Virus record (IMG/VR): IMGVR_UViG_3300013136_000032
Coordinates: 1 to 29,442 of that record
Strand: one strand, 5' to 3'
Origin: a virus
DNA length: 29,442 nt
Made by a program: the position numbers and the translations under genes. Under the pieces are notes generated by a model. That model was given only the letters and a program-made list of their open reading frames with translations. It was not told the origin of the DNA and searched no databases. Positions 1-7,227 of this stretch are shown here, piece by piece; position 1 is the first letter of the stretch, and each line of letters begins with the position of its first letter.

Positions 1-98
1 GGATTTTCAGGAGGTGGAGTAAGGGGGGTGGAGCCGGTGGAGGTGGTGGTGGAGCACCTGGTGTAGGTATTGAAGAAAGGATATTAGAAATAACGTGA
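1..98 (+). CDS. C-terminal end of a glycine-rich protein (5' end outside window)
   Basis: The third frame is open from the left edge to a TGA at 96-98. From about base 24 it reads as a long glycine run, then A-P-G-V-G-I-E-E-R-I-L-E-I-T. Glycine-rich tails are common in phage virion and assembly proteins, but nothing here identifies the product. The position just before the capsid operon would suit a head protein; that is inference. Before the G6 run at 23-28 the glycine-rich reading lies in frame 1 (G-F-S-G-G-G-V), not frame 3, so a frameshift or a run-length error is possible. The stop overlaps the GTG start of the next gene. Confidence 0.5.
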   Translation, partial: IFRRWSKGGGAGGGGGGAPGVGIEERILEIT

Positions 99-391
99 TA
101 ATTAAATGTTTTTCTCATGATAATGTTGATAGTTTAGAAAAGATGGATTCACAATTTTTAACTAAAACTATTTTAGATTATGCCACTAAAAACGGAATGA
201 TTAAGAATCATATTAATCGTAAATTAGAACTTTCTATTGAACTATTTAAAGAAAGAATCACTAATTTAAATGGTATCTTGAATAAAATCAATGATAAACT
301 AGATAACATCCAAAAAGAAAAAGAAAGTTTGAGTATTACTATAAATTCTAATATTAATAGTCTTAAAATGGAATTAAATAAGAATATCTAA
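95..391 (+). CDS. Hypothetical small coiled-coil protein
   Basis: A 98-aa lysine- and asparagine-rich protein that I do not recognise. Residues about 45-95 have a heptad-like pattern of I, L and charged residues, consistent with a coiled coil. The GTG start overlaps the upstream stop; an in-frame ATG at 143 is an alternative. It and the next gene, just before the major capsid gene, both begin M-x-x-K-C and are charged and helical, so they may be distant paralogues. In T4-like phages the genes before the capsid gene encode core and scaffold proteins. A scaffold-type role is possible from position only. Confidence 0.6.
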   Translation: MIIKCFSHDNVDSLEKMDSQFLTKTILDYATKNGMIKNHINRKLELSIELFKERITNLNGILNKINDKLDNIQKEKESLSITINSNINSLKMELNKNI

Positions 392-440
392 CTCAGAAGA
401 ATTCGTCAGAATAAATTATAAAATAAAGAAAGTCTAAAAT

Positions 441-845
441 ATGAAATTCAAATGTCACGGAAAATTACAAGATAATATTTCTTATGAATGTTTGTTAGAT
501 TATCTTTCTCAAATAATTATTACTAAATTTGATGAAGACTTAAAATTGAAACATCAGATATATGAGAAAGAGAAAAGTAATTTTTCGAAAACAAAGAAGG
601 CTGTAAAGGAAACTAAATTAAAATTTCTTGATGCTGTTAAGGAATTAGCAAGAATGAAAGTAATGGTTTCTATTCTTACAATCATAGATACCTTGAGAAA
701 AGAAGGTGCATTGTTTGGGGAAAGAAAGCGTAAAATCATTTTATTGCTTAATGAATTAAAAGCCAAGAATTTTAAGGAATTAAGGATGATCGAAAAAAAT
801 TTACATCTTATAATTCCAAATAATCCTAAGATAACGAACTACTAG
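441..845 (+). CDS. Hypothetical charged helical protein before the capsid gene
   Basis: A 134-aa protein of unknown function. It opens M-K-F-K-C, followed by a long lysine-rich amphipathic helical stretch at residues about 35-80 and a second at 90-125. There is no signal peptide or membrane segment. It lies between a similar small gene and the major capsid gene, so a head-assembly or scaffold-like role is a guess from position. The spacer before it holds no clear Shine-Dalgarno beyond a GAAAG-type run. The weak AT-rich hairpin at 844-867 begins at its stop codon. Confidence 0.6.
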   Translation: MKFKCHGKLQDNISYECLLDYLSQIIITKFDEDLKLKHQIYEKEKSNFSKTKKAVKETKLKFLDAVKELARMKVMVSILTIIDTLRKEGALFGERKRKIILLLNELKAKNFKELRMIEKNLHLIIPNNPKITNY

Positions 846-867
846 CAAAAAAATAATTTTTTTTGCT
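844..867 (+). terminator. AT-rich hairpin between small gene and capsid gene
   Basis: AGC plus an A7 run pairs with a T-run plus GCT around a TAA loop. The stem is mostly A-T, so it would be a weak terminator or an attenuator or processing site before the capsid gene. It may also be chance in AT-rich DNA. Confidence 0.3.
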
Positions 868-891
868 GAAAATATGTGAGGTATTTTAAAA

Positions 892-2391
892 ATGAAAAAA
901 GGTGATACTAAAGTCTTGTTAGAACAAGTCTATGACAAGGTGGAAAAAGTAACCGGTAGCAAGGTTACTAATCCTCTTCAATTTCGTAGACTGATAATTG
1001 ATGATAATGCATGGAATACGTATATATCCTCTTTAGAGGAAGGTTTGGCAGAACATTTAGTTCCAGGGTTTAGACAATTATCTGAGAACTATCGAGTTCA
1101 ATTTCTAGAATCTGCAAACAATATGTCTGCGTTTAATCCTTACGAAACATTATATGTACCTATTCTTCGTAAGTTTTATCCTCGAACTATTGCTACTCAG
1201 TTGGTTAATACTATTCCGATGGATAAACCAACTATTGTGAAATATTTCTTAAAAGGTAAATTCAAAAAGTATGGCCAGAGTACTTATCCAGATAATCAAA
1301 CTTTTCCAGTTATGAGTGCAGATATGTCTCGCGGTCCTTCATATGGTTATACTTCTACGGCTACTTCAACTCGTACTGGTAGTAATCCTGGTGTTGCCAC
1401 GGATGTTCTCACTGCGATGGGTTTAGATACTTCTAATGCCCATATCGAAAAGGACTTTGTTATTAGTGGTATTGCAGATAGTACATCTACTTCTGAAGTT
1501 ACTATTGTTCCAGATATTGATGGTAATTTTTCTGCTTCCGTTACCACTTTTGGTGGAGATGCCGATGTTGTTTCTGGTCGTATTGATTATGATAGTGGTA
1601 TTTTAACTTGGTCTAGCAAAACGGATGCTGTAGTTTCTGTTACGTATAAAGCATATGCTTCTTTGGAAGAAAACGAAATTACTACTGCAACTAAATTGGA
1701 ATTCGAAAAGATTCATATTAATGCTGTTGGTAGACAATTGCTAGCTGAATGGACTCTTCCGTTTGAACAAGATGTTCGTGCTTTGTTCCAAACGGATGTT
1801 CAAAGCCAAATTGTTAATATTATGGGCGAACAAATTGCGTTGGATATTGATAGAGAAATTATTAATGATTTGATCAGTCAAAACTCTACTCAGAATGATA
1901 CTGATCATACTGCTAGTTTCGACATTAATCCTTCTGCTACTTATACGTTTACAAAATCCCAATGGTACCATGATGTTTTGATTCCGATAAACAATTTGGC
2001 TGCTAGAGTATATGATGATTCCCAAATGGGTACTGCAAATATTCTAGCCTGTAACCCCATTGATGCTGCGATATTTGAAACCCTTAATACTTTCCGATAT
2101 GAAGGTGATTCTTATCAAGGTGGAGATTTAGGTTATGCTACGGGTTCTCTACAGGGAAGAAAGTACACCATTTTAGTATCGAGTGTTGTACCAGTAAATA
2201 ATGTAGTAATGGTATATAGAAGTAATGATGAAGCTAGAGCGGTGTATGCCTATTGTCCTTACATTCCTCTGACTTTAACTCCTTATCCAATGTCTACGGT
2301 ACCTAGCGTCACTATTATGGCTCGTTACGGAGTCAAATGCTTACGTCCAGAAGGTATCGCGTGTTTGCAAATTACCGATACTTCCTCATAA
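892..2391 (+). CDS. Major capsid protein (T4 gp23-like)
   Basis: A 499-aa protein forming the icosahedral shell, expected to have the HK97 fold. Recognition rests on the N-terminal third, where the stretch around residues 78-100 (A-N-N-M-S-A-F-N-P-Y-E-T-L-Y followed by P-I-L-R-K-F-Y-P-R) and the later D-K-P-T-I-V-K-Y-F match the gp23-type capsid proteins of large myophages. The C-terminus (Y-P-M-S-T-V-P-S-V, then R-Y-G-V-K-C-L-R-P-E) is also of this type. Residues about 190-260 are Ser/Thr/Gly/Asp-rich and beta-like, as expected of a surface insertion. The gene is GC-richer than its small neighbours, as often seen in highly expressed phage genes. No intron or intein is seen. It ends at a strong terminator. 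Maturation cleavage near residue 60-75 is likely for the family but not visible. Confidence 0.93.
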   Translation: MKKGDTKVLLEQVYDKVEKVTGSKVTNPLQFRRLIIDDNAWNTYISSLEEGLAEHLVPGFRQLSENYRVQFLESANNMSAFNPYETLYVPILRKFYPRTIATQLVNTIPMDKPTIVKYFLKGKFKKYGQSTYPDNQTFPVMSADMSRGPSYGYTSTATSTRTGSNPGVATDVLTAMGLDTSNAHIEKDFVISGIADSTSTSEVTIVPDIDGNFSASVTTFGGDADVVSGRIDYDSGILTWSSKTDAVVSVTYKAYASLEENEITTATKLEFEKIHINAVGRQLLAEWTLPFEQDVRALFQTDVQSQIVNIMGEQIALDIDREIINDLISQNSTQNDTDHTASFDINPSATYTFTKSQWYHDVLIPINNLAARVYDDSQMGTANILACNPIDAAIFETLNTFRYEGDSYQGGDLGYATGSLQGRKYTILVSSVVPVNNVVMVYRSNDEARAVYAYCPYIPLTLTPYPMSTVPSVTIMARYGVKCLRPEGIACLQITDTSS

Positions 2392-2413
2392 GTGTATCGG
2401 GTTTATAATAAAA

Positions 2414-2468
2414 AAGGCCCAAGGGTTAATTTCCTTGGGCCTTGAATTTCATCCAATTTTTTTTGGAT
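2414..2468 (+). terminator. Strong terminator after the capsid gene
   Basis: A perfect 11-bp stem (2414-2424 with 2433-2443, core GGCCCAAGG/CCTTGGGCC) closes an 8-nt loop about 22 nt after the capsid stop. A second hairpin follows at 2451-2468 (ATCCAA, six T, TTGGAT) and supplies a T-run. An A-run precedes the first stem, so it may also stop minus-strand transcripts. Confidence 0.85.
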
Positions 2469-2491
2469 AAACATTAAAATTCGAATAAATC

Positions 2492-4393
2492 ATGATAATA
2501 TGTCAAATTTGTCAAAACGAGTTTAAAAATAATTCTAATCTAAGTAAGCATCTTAAACAACATCGGATTAAACCAAAAGAATATTATGATAAATATTTAA
2601 AAAAAGAAGATATTGGTATTTGTTCTAATGAGAACTGCTATAATGAAACGTCTTTTTTATCGGTAGAAAAAGGTTATTCTAAGTATTGTTCCAAAAAGTG
2701 CGTGGCTAATTCAATTGAAATTAAAAATAAGAAAAAAGAAAAAATCATATTTCTAAATGAAACCAACTTAAATAGAAAAGAATTAATTGATAAAAAAAGA
2801 AAAGATACGTTTCAAAAAAATTATGGATATAACCATCCGTCCAAATCCCCTATTATTCAGGAGAAAAAAAGAAATACCTGTTTAGAAAAATACGGTATGG
2901 ATCATCCATATAAAACAAAAGAAATTCAAGATAAATATAAAAGTACATGCTTAAAGAAATATAATGTAGATAATGTTTCTAAGTTAAAAGAAACTAAGCA
3001 AAAAATAGAACTCACATGTTTAGATAGATATCATGTTAAAAATATTAGTCAAAATATTGAAATTAGAAATAAGGTTAATCAAACTAATTTAAGAAAATAT
3101 GGAAATATATGTTCTTTACAAGGAGAATATATAAAAGTTAAAACAAAACAAACTTGGTTAAAGAAATATGGTTTTGTACATTTTTCAAAATCTGAAATAA
3201 TTAAAGAGAAAAAGAAAATCACATGTTTGAAAAAATACAGTGTTAATAACCCATTTAAATCGAAACAAATTAGGGAAAAATATATAAGAACATGTAATTT
3301 TAAATATAATACTAATCATCCTAAACAATCTAAATTATATAAAAATAAATATAAGATTGATTTTTATAATAAGTTAATTAATTCAGGTAGATTAAAAAAT
3401 ATAGTTATACCAAATTTTGCGTTGAAGGAATACATTAATGTGGAAAATGAATACTCATGGATTTGTCTTAAATGTAATTCTATATTTGAAGATAATCTAG
3501 ATAATGGTAAAATACCCAGATGCCCTAAATGTTTTCCTCCTTTGAATGGAACTTCTAAATCAGAACAAGAAGTAACTAATTTTATAAAGGAAGTAACAAC
3601 GGATATAGAAGTTCATAATCGTACAATTCTTAATGGAAAAGAACTTGATATTTTCATTCCTTCTCATAATTTAGCTATTGAATTTAATGGTTTATATTGG
3701 CATTCTGAAATTGGAGGGTGCACAACACCGAATTATCATCTAAACAAAACTCTTCAATGTCAAGAAAAAGGGGTTCAGTTAATTCACATCTTTGAAGATG
3801 AGTGGATTGAGAAACCAGAGATAGTCAAATCCATAATCAAAGCCAAATTGGGATTAATTATCAACAAAATTCCAGCCAGAAAATGTATTATTCAGCTCGT
3901 CTCAAATGAGGAAGCATTTGAGTTTCTAGATACAAATCATCTACAAGGTTTCATAAATGGAACTCATATTGGATTATTCTTTAATGGGGAACTTGTATCA
4001 GTTTTGACTTATGGCAAATCTCGATTTAATAAGAATTATGAAACCGAGATATATCGTTTCTGTAATAAAAATAATTTAATAGTTCAAGGTGCATTATCAA
4101 AATTAATTAAACAAATTAAAAGTAATTCAATATTAACTTATGTAGATAGAAGGTATGGAACTGGGTTTGGTTATTTAAAAACAGGATTTAAATTGATAAA
4201 TAGTTCTACACCTAATTACTTTTATACAAAGGATTATCAACATAGAGAATCTAGAATTCAATATCAAAAATCCAAGTTAAAGGACAAATTAGAAATATTT
4301 GATGAGAATTTAACGGAATGGCAGAATATGCAGTTAAATAACTATGATAGAATATGGGATTGTGGAAATTTAGTATATTTTTCATGCGATTAA
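2492..4393 (+). CDS. Homing endonuclease with zinc fingers, tandem 23-aa repeats and a VSR-like (EDxHD) nuclease domain
   Basis: A 633-aa protein. A C2H2 zinc finger (C4, C7, H20, H24) is followed by a Cys cluster (C44, C49, C66, C70). About seven degenerate repeats of roughly 23 residues fill 105-290, each with a [C/N/W]-L-x-K-Y core. A zinc ribbon follows (C325, C328, C344, C347). The VSR-like domain shows E-L-D-I-F (D386), A-I-E-F-N-G-L-Y-W-H (E397, H404) and I-F-E-D-E-W, as in I-Bth0305I-type EDxHD enzymes. The C-terminus ends N-Y-D-R-I-W-D-C-G-N. Such enzymes cut alleles lacking them and spread by repair. The repeats probably bind DNA (inference). The gene stands free just after the capsid gene and is AT-richer than it, consistent with late arrival. 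The capsid gene may be the target. Confidence 0.88.
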   Translation: MIICQICQNEFKNNSNLSKHLKQHRIKPKEYYDKYLKKEDIGICSNENCYNETSFLSVEKGYSKYCSKKCVANSIEIKNKKKEKIIFLNETNLNRKELIDKKRKDTFQKNYGYNHPSKSPIIQEKKRNTCLEKYGMDHPYKTKEIQDKYKSTCLKKYNVDNVSKLKETKQKIELTCLDRYHVKNISQNIEIRNKVNQTNLRKYGNICSLQGEYIKVKTKQTWLKKYGFVHFSKSEIIKEKKKITCLKKYSVNNPFKSKQIREKYIRTCNFKYNTNHPKQSKLYKNKYKIDFYNKLINSGRLKNIVIPNFALKEYINVENEYSWICLKCNSIFEDNLDNGKIPRCPKCFPPLNGTSKSEQEVTNFIKEVTTDIEVHNRTILNGKELDIFIPSHNLAIEFNGLYWHSEIGGCTTPNYHLNKTLQCQEKGVQLIHIFEDEWIEKPEIVKSIIKAKLGLIINKIPARKCIIQLVSNEEAFEFLDTNHLQGFINGTHIGLFFNGELVSVLTYGKSRFNKNYETEIYRFCNKNNLIVQGALSKLIKQIKSNSILTYVDRRYGTGFGYLKTGFKLINSSTPNYFYTKDYQHRESRIQYQKSKLKDKLEIFDENLTEWQNMQLNNYDRIWDCGNLVYFSCD

Positions 4394-4576
4394 TTCTTTG
4401 TCTCCTTTATCTTCTAAAATTAAATGTTTCTGATGATTTAATCTAGATTCTCTTTTCAAATAATCTTTCATATAAAAATAATTAGGTTTTGATTGACCTA
4501 ATTTCTTGAAATAGAGAAAATGAATTATTGGAAAAACTTGATGATTTAAATTGGAAAATTGAATAAATATTGTTAA
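4382..4576 (-). pseudogene. Remnant of a second homing endonuclease (C-terminal part only)
   Basis: The minus strand is open from about 4576 to a TGA at 4382-4384. It reads K-P-N-Y-F-Y-M-K-D-Y-L-K-R-E-S-R-L-N-H-Q-K, which lines up with P-N-Y-F-Y-T-K-D-Y-Q-H-R-E-S-R-I-Q-Y-Q-K at residues 574-593 of the intact plus-strand endonuclease. The similarity is recognisable from about 4516 downward. There is no start codon context or nuclease domain, and the usual W-D-C-G-N ending is missing, so it is a decayed fragment. It lies tail-to-tail with the intact gene and overlaps its last 12 bases. It fills most of an otherwise geneless 200-base gap. Confidence 0.75.
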
Positions 4577-4600
4577 CTTTTAAAATGAGAGAGGTACATT

Positions 4601-4783
4601 ATGAATGAGCAAGAATTAACAAAAACTATAGAACATATTAAAGAAATCATATTAAAAACAAAAAAAGAAGAAGAAATAATTAAAAGAAAACTACAAGAAA
4701 AAAGAATGGCATCTTTAGAAAAGTCACTAAAAGATTGGAGACATTTTTTACCATTTAAAGAAAGGATTATAGCAAATGGATGA
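4601..4783 (+). CDS. Hypothetical small coiled-coil protein
   Basis: A 60-aa, highly charged protein (K and E rich) predicted to be almost entirely helical, with regular I/L spacing through residues 5-45. Function not recognised. A GAGAGG Shine-Dalgarno sits about 9 nt before the ATG. Its end overlaps the start of the next gene by 8 nt, so the two are probably co-translated and may work together. Confidence 0.65.
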   Translation: MNEQELTKTIEHIKEIILKTKKEEEIIKRKLQEKRMASLEKSLKDWRHFLPFKERIIANG

Positions 4784-5207
4784 TATTTTAATTTGTAGTT
4801 ATGATAGACTCAGGCAGTTATTAACTGACATTGAAAGTTTAAGTAAGAATATTGATATCAAAGAAGAGCATGGTATTAAAATTGATACTATTCTTGATAA
4901 TCAAACAAGAATTTTTCAAATTGAGAAAGATCTTAGAGATTTTCAATATTATATTGATAATTTTTCCAAAATGACAGAAAGTTTTCAAATTATTAAAGAT
5001 GCTTATTTTCAGTTAGTTGTTTCAAAGATATCACCACCACCTGAAAATAAGGAAGATTATCCTAAAAGTCCTGGTGTTAGTGTAATTCAATCAGAAGACG
5101 AGGATAATAAAATTGGTGATTTTAAACCTACTGATACCTCAAAGATAATTAAACAACATGATGTTACCTCAACTATTGATGAAGAATGTGAGGTATATCA
5201 TGAATGA
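4776..5207 (+). CDS. Hypothetical helical protein with disordered tail
   Basis: A 143-aa acidic protein of unknown function. Residues 1-85 are heptad-like and probably helical. Residues about 90-143 are rich in P, S, D, E and T and look disordered. The start overlaps the previous small coiled-coil gene and the end overlaps the next gene, so the three form one translational unit. No catalytic motif, signal peptide or membrane span is seen. A virion-assembly or chaperone-like role is possible, but the sequence does not show it. Confidence 0.7.
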   Translation: MDDILICSYDRLRQLLTDIESLSKNIDIKEEHGIKIDTILDNQTRIFQIEKDLRDFQYYIDNFSKMTESFQIIKDAYFQLVVSKISPPPENKEDYPKSPGVSVIQSEDEDNKIGDFKPTDTSKIIKQHDVTSTIDEECEVYHE

Positions 5208-5415
5208 TAATGAATCTAATATAAATAATAATATTAATATAGTGAATGAAAAAATTATGAGTGTAATTATTACACTCTCAAATGGAAAAGTATATTATTT
5301 TTCAGGACCAGCATTTCCAGAAGAATATGAAGGACTTACTATTACAGATATTAAATTCACTAAACCATATGATTTACCTGGTGATTATCATTTTGAAGTT
5401 ATAAACAAAAAATGA
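5200..5415 (+). CDS. Hypothetical 71-aa protein
   Basis: I place the start at the ATG at 5200, which overlaps the previous stop in ATGAATGA and has a GTGAGG Shine-Dalgarno just upstream. The longer reading from 5158 only adds residues that shadow the upstream gene. The product begins with an Asn-rich stretch, then a compact beta-like part (V-I-I-T-L-S-N-G-K-V-Y-Y-F, later G-D-Y-H-F-E-V). Not recognised. A perfect 8-bp inverted repeat (5259-5266 with 5270-5277) lies inside the gene. Confidence 0.65.
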   Translation: MNDNESNINNNINIVNEKIMSVIITLSNGKVYYFSGPAFPEEYEGLTITDIKFTKPYDLPGDYHFEVINKK

Positions 5416-5507
5416 ATTATATATATTAAAATATAGGAGTGTTGTTAAATTTATTTTTCTAAAAAGAAATTCAAAATTTAATCTAAATATATCAGAAAGA
5501 TAATTAT

Positions 5508-5777
5508 ATGATTTTATATGAATTTTACTGCGATAATTGTGATAAGACTTTTGAAATGTTTACAAAAGTGGGTGTAAGAAATGTTAAATGCCCCGTTTGT
5601 AATAATAATTCTCAAAAAGTCTTTTCTTGTCCGAATTATATAACTGGAGATATTCCTGAAGCAGCCAAAGATAACCCAAATAAATTGAGTAGTAATTATG
5701 TAACTAGAATACCTGAATATAGAGATAAAATTACAGGGGAAACCTTTTTAGGAAAGCCTGAAATCAAAAAAATTTAA
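5508..5777 (+). CDS. FmdB-like zinc-ribbon protein
   Basis: An 89-aa protein. The N-terminus M-I-L-Y-E-F-Y-C-D-N-C, followed by V-K-C-P-V-C, gives CX2C-X16-CX2C (C8, C11, C28, C31). This is the zinc-ribbon pattern and sequence style of the FmdB family of small putative regulators, common in phages. The remainder (residues 45-89) is polar and of unknown role. The family is thought to bind nucleic acid or protein through the ribbon, but no activity can be assigned. Upstream is a 92-base AT-rich spacer with only an AGAAAG-type ribosome site; the next gene follows after 19 bases. Confidence 0.75.
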   Translation: MILYEFYCDNCDKTFEMFTKVGVRNVKCPVCNNNSQKVFSCPNYITGDIPEAAKDNPNKLSSNYVTRIPEYRDKITGETFLGKPEIKKI

Positions 5778-5796
5778 AACAAGAAGGATTTTAAAG

Positions 5797-6267
5797 ATGA
5801 TTTGGAATAAAGATTCTTTAGATAATGCTCCAAAAAATTGTATATTAGTTATTGAAACATTAAAGGGTAACTATAAGATTGCCAAGTATGAACTTAAAAA
5901 TTATGATAGATATGATGGCACTTTAAGAAATAAAGATGAAATTGATTTTCCTTGTTTTTCCGGTTTAGATAAGCCCGGTAGTTTATATCCCATGACTTGT
6001 TTAAAATCTTTAATGGAATATGCAGAAAATAGCCTGAAACCAAGTTCTAAATCTAAACAAAAATTAGAAGAATGGAGAAATTCATGTATAGTACTTAAAA
6101 ATGGAGGAGACTGGAAAAGTTGTATCTTTGGTGGTGAATGTAAGTATTTAAATTATTATAGGGAAAGAAACAATCCTAAATGGTACGTAGATGGAAAGAT
6201 ACTAAAAAATTCTAATGTTAAAAGATGGATGATAATTAACAAAAATGGAAAGGAAGAAGGAATTTGA
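5797..6267 (+). CDS. Hypothetical protein
   Basis: A 156-aa protein, not recognised. It is mixed alpha/beta with several Cys residues (15, 57, 68, 97, 110 and 116, approximate) and many Tyr, Trp and Lys residues. The part around residues 105-135 (S-C-I-F-G-G-E-C-K-Y-L-N-Y-Y-R-E-R) looks the most motif-like. An AAGGA ribosome site precedes the ATG. The TGA overlaps the TTG start of the epimerase gene, so the two are translationally coupled; a link to sugar metabolism is possible but unproven. Confidence 0.7.
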   Translation: MIWNKDSLDNAPKNCILVIETLKGNYKIAKYELKNYDRYDGTLRNKDEIDFPCFSGLDKPGSLYPMTCLKSLMEYAENSLKPSSKSKQKLEEWRNSCIVLKNGGDWKSCIFGGECKYLNYYRERNNPKWYVDGKILKNSNVKRWMIINKNGKEEGI

Positions 6268-7217
6268 AATTTAGTAAAACAATTAACATTCTAGTTACAG
6301 GTGGAAATGGTTTTCTTGGAATTAATTTTATAAAAAAATTGCAAAGTCAAGGATATCAAAATGTTCTTTATCCCTCTCATGCAGAACTTAATATTCTTGA
6401 TTTAGATGCTCTAAAAAAATATATTGAAAAAAATAATATTCAGATTATTTATCATCTGGCAGCTCGTGTTGGAGGAATTGGAGCAAATCAACTGTACCCA
6501 TTTGTTTTCTTTTATGACAATATGCAAATGGGAATGAATATTATTAAATGTTGTATTGATAATAAGTATATTAAAAAATTAATAATGGTTGGATCTACTT
6601 GTAGTTATCCGGCAACTCCAAAAACAATTCCATTTATTGAAGAAGAATTATTCTCTGGATATCCAGAGACTACAAATGCTCCATATGGTATTGCTAAACG
6701 CTCATTGTTAACGATGTTTAATGCTGCAAAAAATCAGTATTACATAAATGGTATATTTTTAATTCCTACTAATTTATATGGACCATATGATAATTTTTCA
6801 TTGGATACTTCACATGTAATTCCTGCTTTAATTAGAAAAGTACATCAATGTATTTTAACTAATAGTTCTACATTGAAAGTATGGGGAACGGGAAAAGTTA
6901 CTAGGGATTTCTTATATGTTGAAGATTGTGCAGAAGCATTACTGAAAAGTTTAGAATGTGATTATAATGGTACATGCCCTATAAATATTGGAACTGGTAT
7001 TGAATATAATATTGATTTTATAGTAAAAATGATCTGTTCATTAATGAATTGTAATTCAAAAATAGAATATGAATTGAATAGACCCGAGGGTCAATTACGT
7101 AGATGTTTAAATATTCAGAAATCTAATAATATTCTTGACTTCAGATATAAGACTTCAATACGAGAAGGTCTAATTAAGACTATTGATTGGTATAAAACTA
7201 ATTTTCCTAAAGGATGA
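6264..7217 (+). CDS. GDP-L-fucose-synthase-like NAD(P)-dependent epimerase/reductase (extended SDR)
   Basis: A 317-aa enzyme, close to the length of bacterial GDP-L-fucose synthase (Fcl/WcaG). It has the Rossmann motif G-G-N-G-F-L-G (13-19), A-A-R-V-G-G-I (66-72), the catalytic S111/C113 in G-S-T-C-S-Y-P, Y141 and K145 (Y-G-I-A-K), P-T-N-L-Y-G-P-Y-D-N-F, and H184 in S-H-V-I-P-A-L-I-R-K. These are the residues that epimerise and reduce GDP-4-keto-6-deoxymannose. A TTG start is used: it overlaps the upstream stop and follows an AAGGAAGAAGG ribosome site. The first pathway enzyme (GDP-mannose 4,6-dehydratase) is not in the window. It may make a nucleotide sugar for glycosylation or alter host surface sugars; substrate is inferred. 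Confidence 0.85.
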   Translation: MKFSKTINILVTGGNGFLGINFIKKLQSQGYQNVLYPSHAELNILDLDALKKYIEKNNIQIIYHLAARVGGIGANQLYPFVFFYDNMQMGMNIIKCCIDNKYIKKLIMVGSTCSYPATPKTIPFIEEELFSGYPETTNAPYGIAKRSLLTMFNAAKNQYYINGIFLIPTNLYGPYDNFSLDTSHVIPALIRKVHQCILTNSSTLKVWGTGKVTRDFLYVEDCAEALLKSLECDYNGTCPINIGTGIEYNIDFIVKMICSLMNCNSKIEYELNRPEGQLRRCLNIQKSNNILDFRYKTSIREGLIKTIDWYKTNFPKG

Positions 7218-7227
7218 GGAAATTATT

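Noticed and set aside
892-2391. Intron or intein in the capsid gene
   Set aside because: The frame is continuous and domain order is normal; the endonuclease is free-standing.
4525-4562. Short plus-strand frame ending L-E-K-L-D-D-L-N-W-K-I-E
   Set aside because: Only 17 codons with no start; it overlaps the better-supported minus-strand endonuclease remnant.
5220-5227. T4 late promoter-like TATAAATA, also seen around 7490, 11556 and 12646
   Set aside because: All lie inside genes and such strings are common by chance in this AT-rich DNA.
5259-5277. Perfect 8-bp inverted repeat
   Set aside because: Inside a coding gene with no T-run; probably chance, so not called a terminator.
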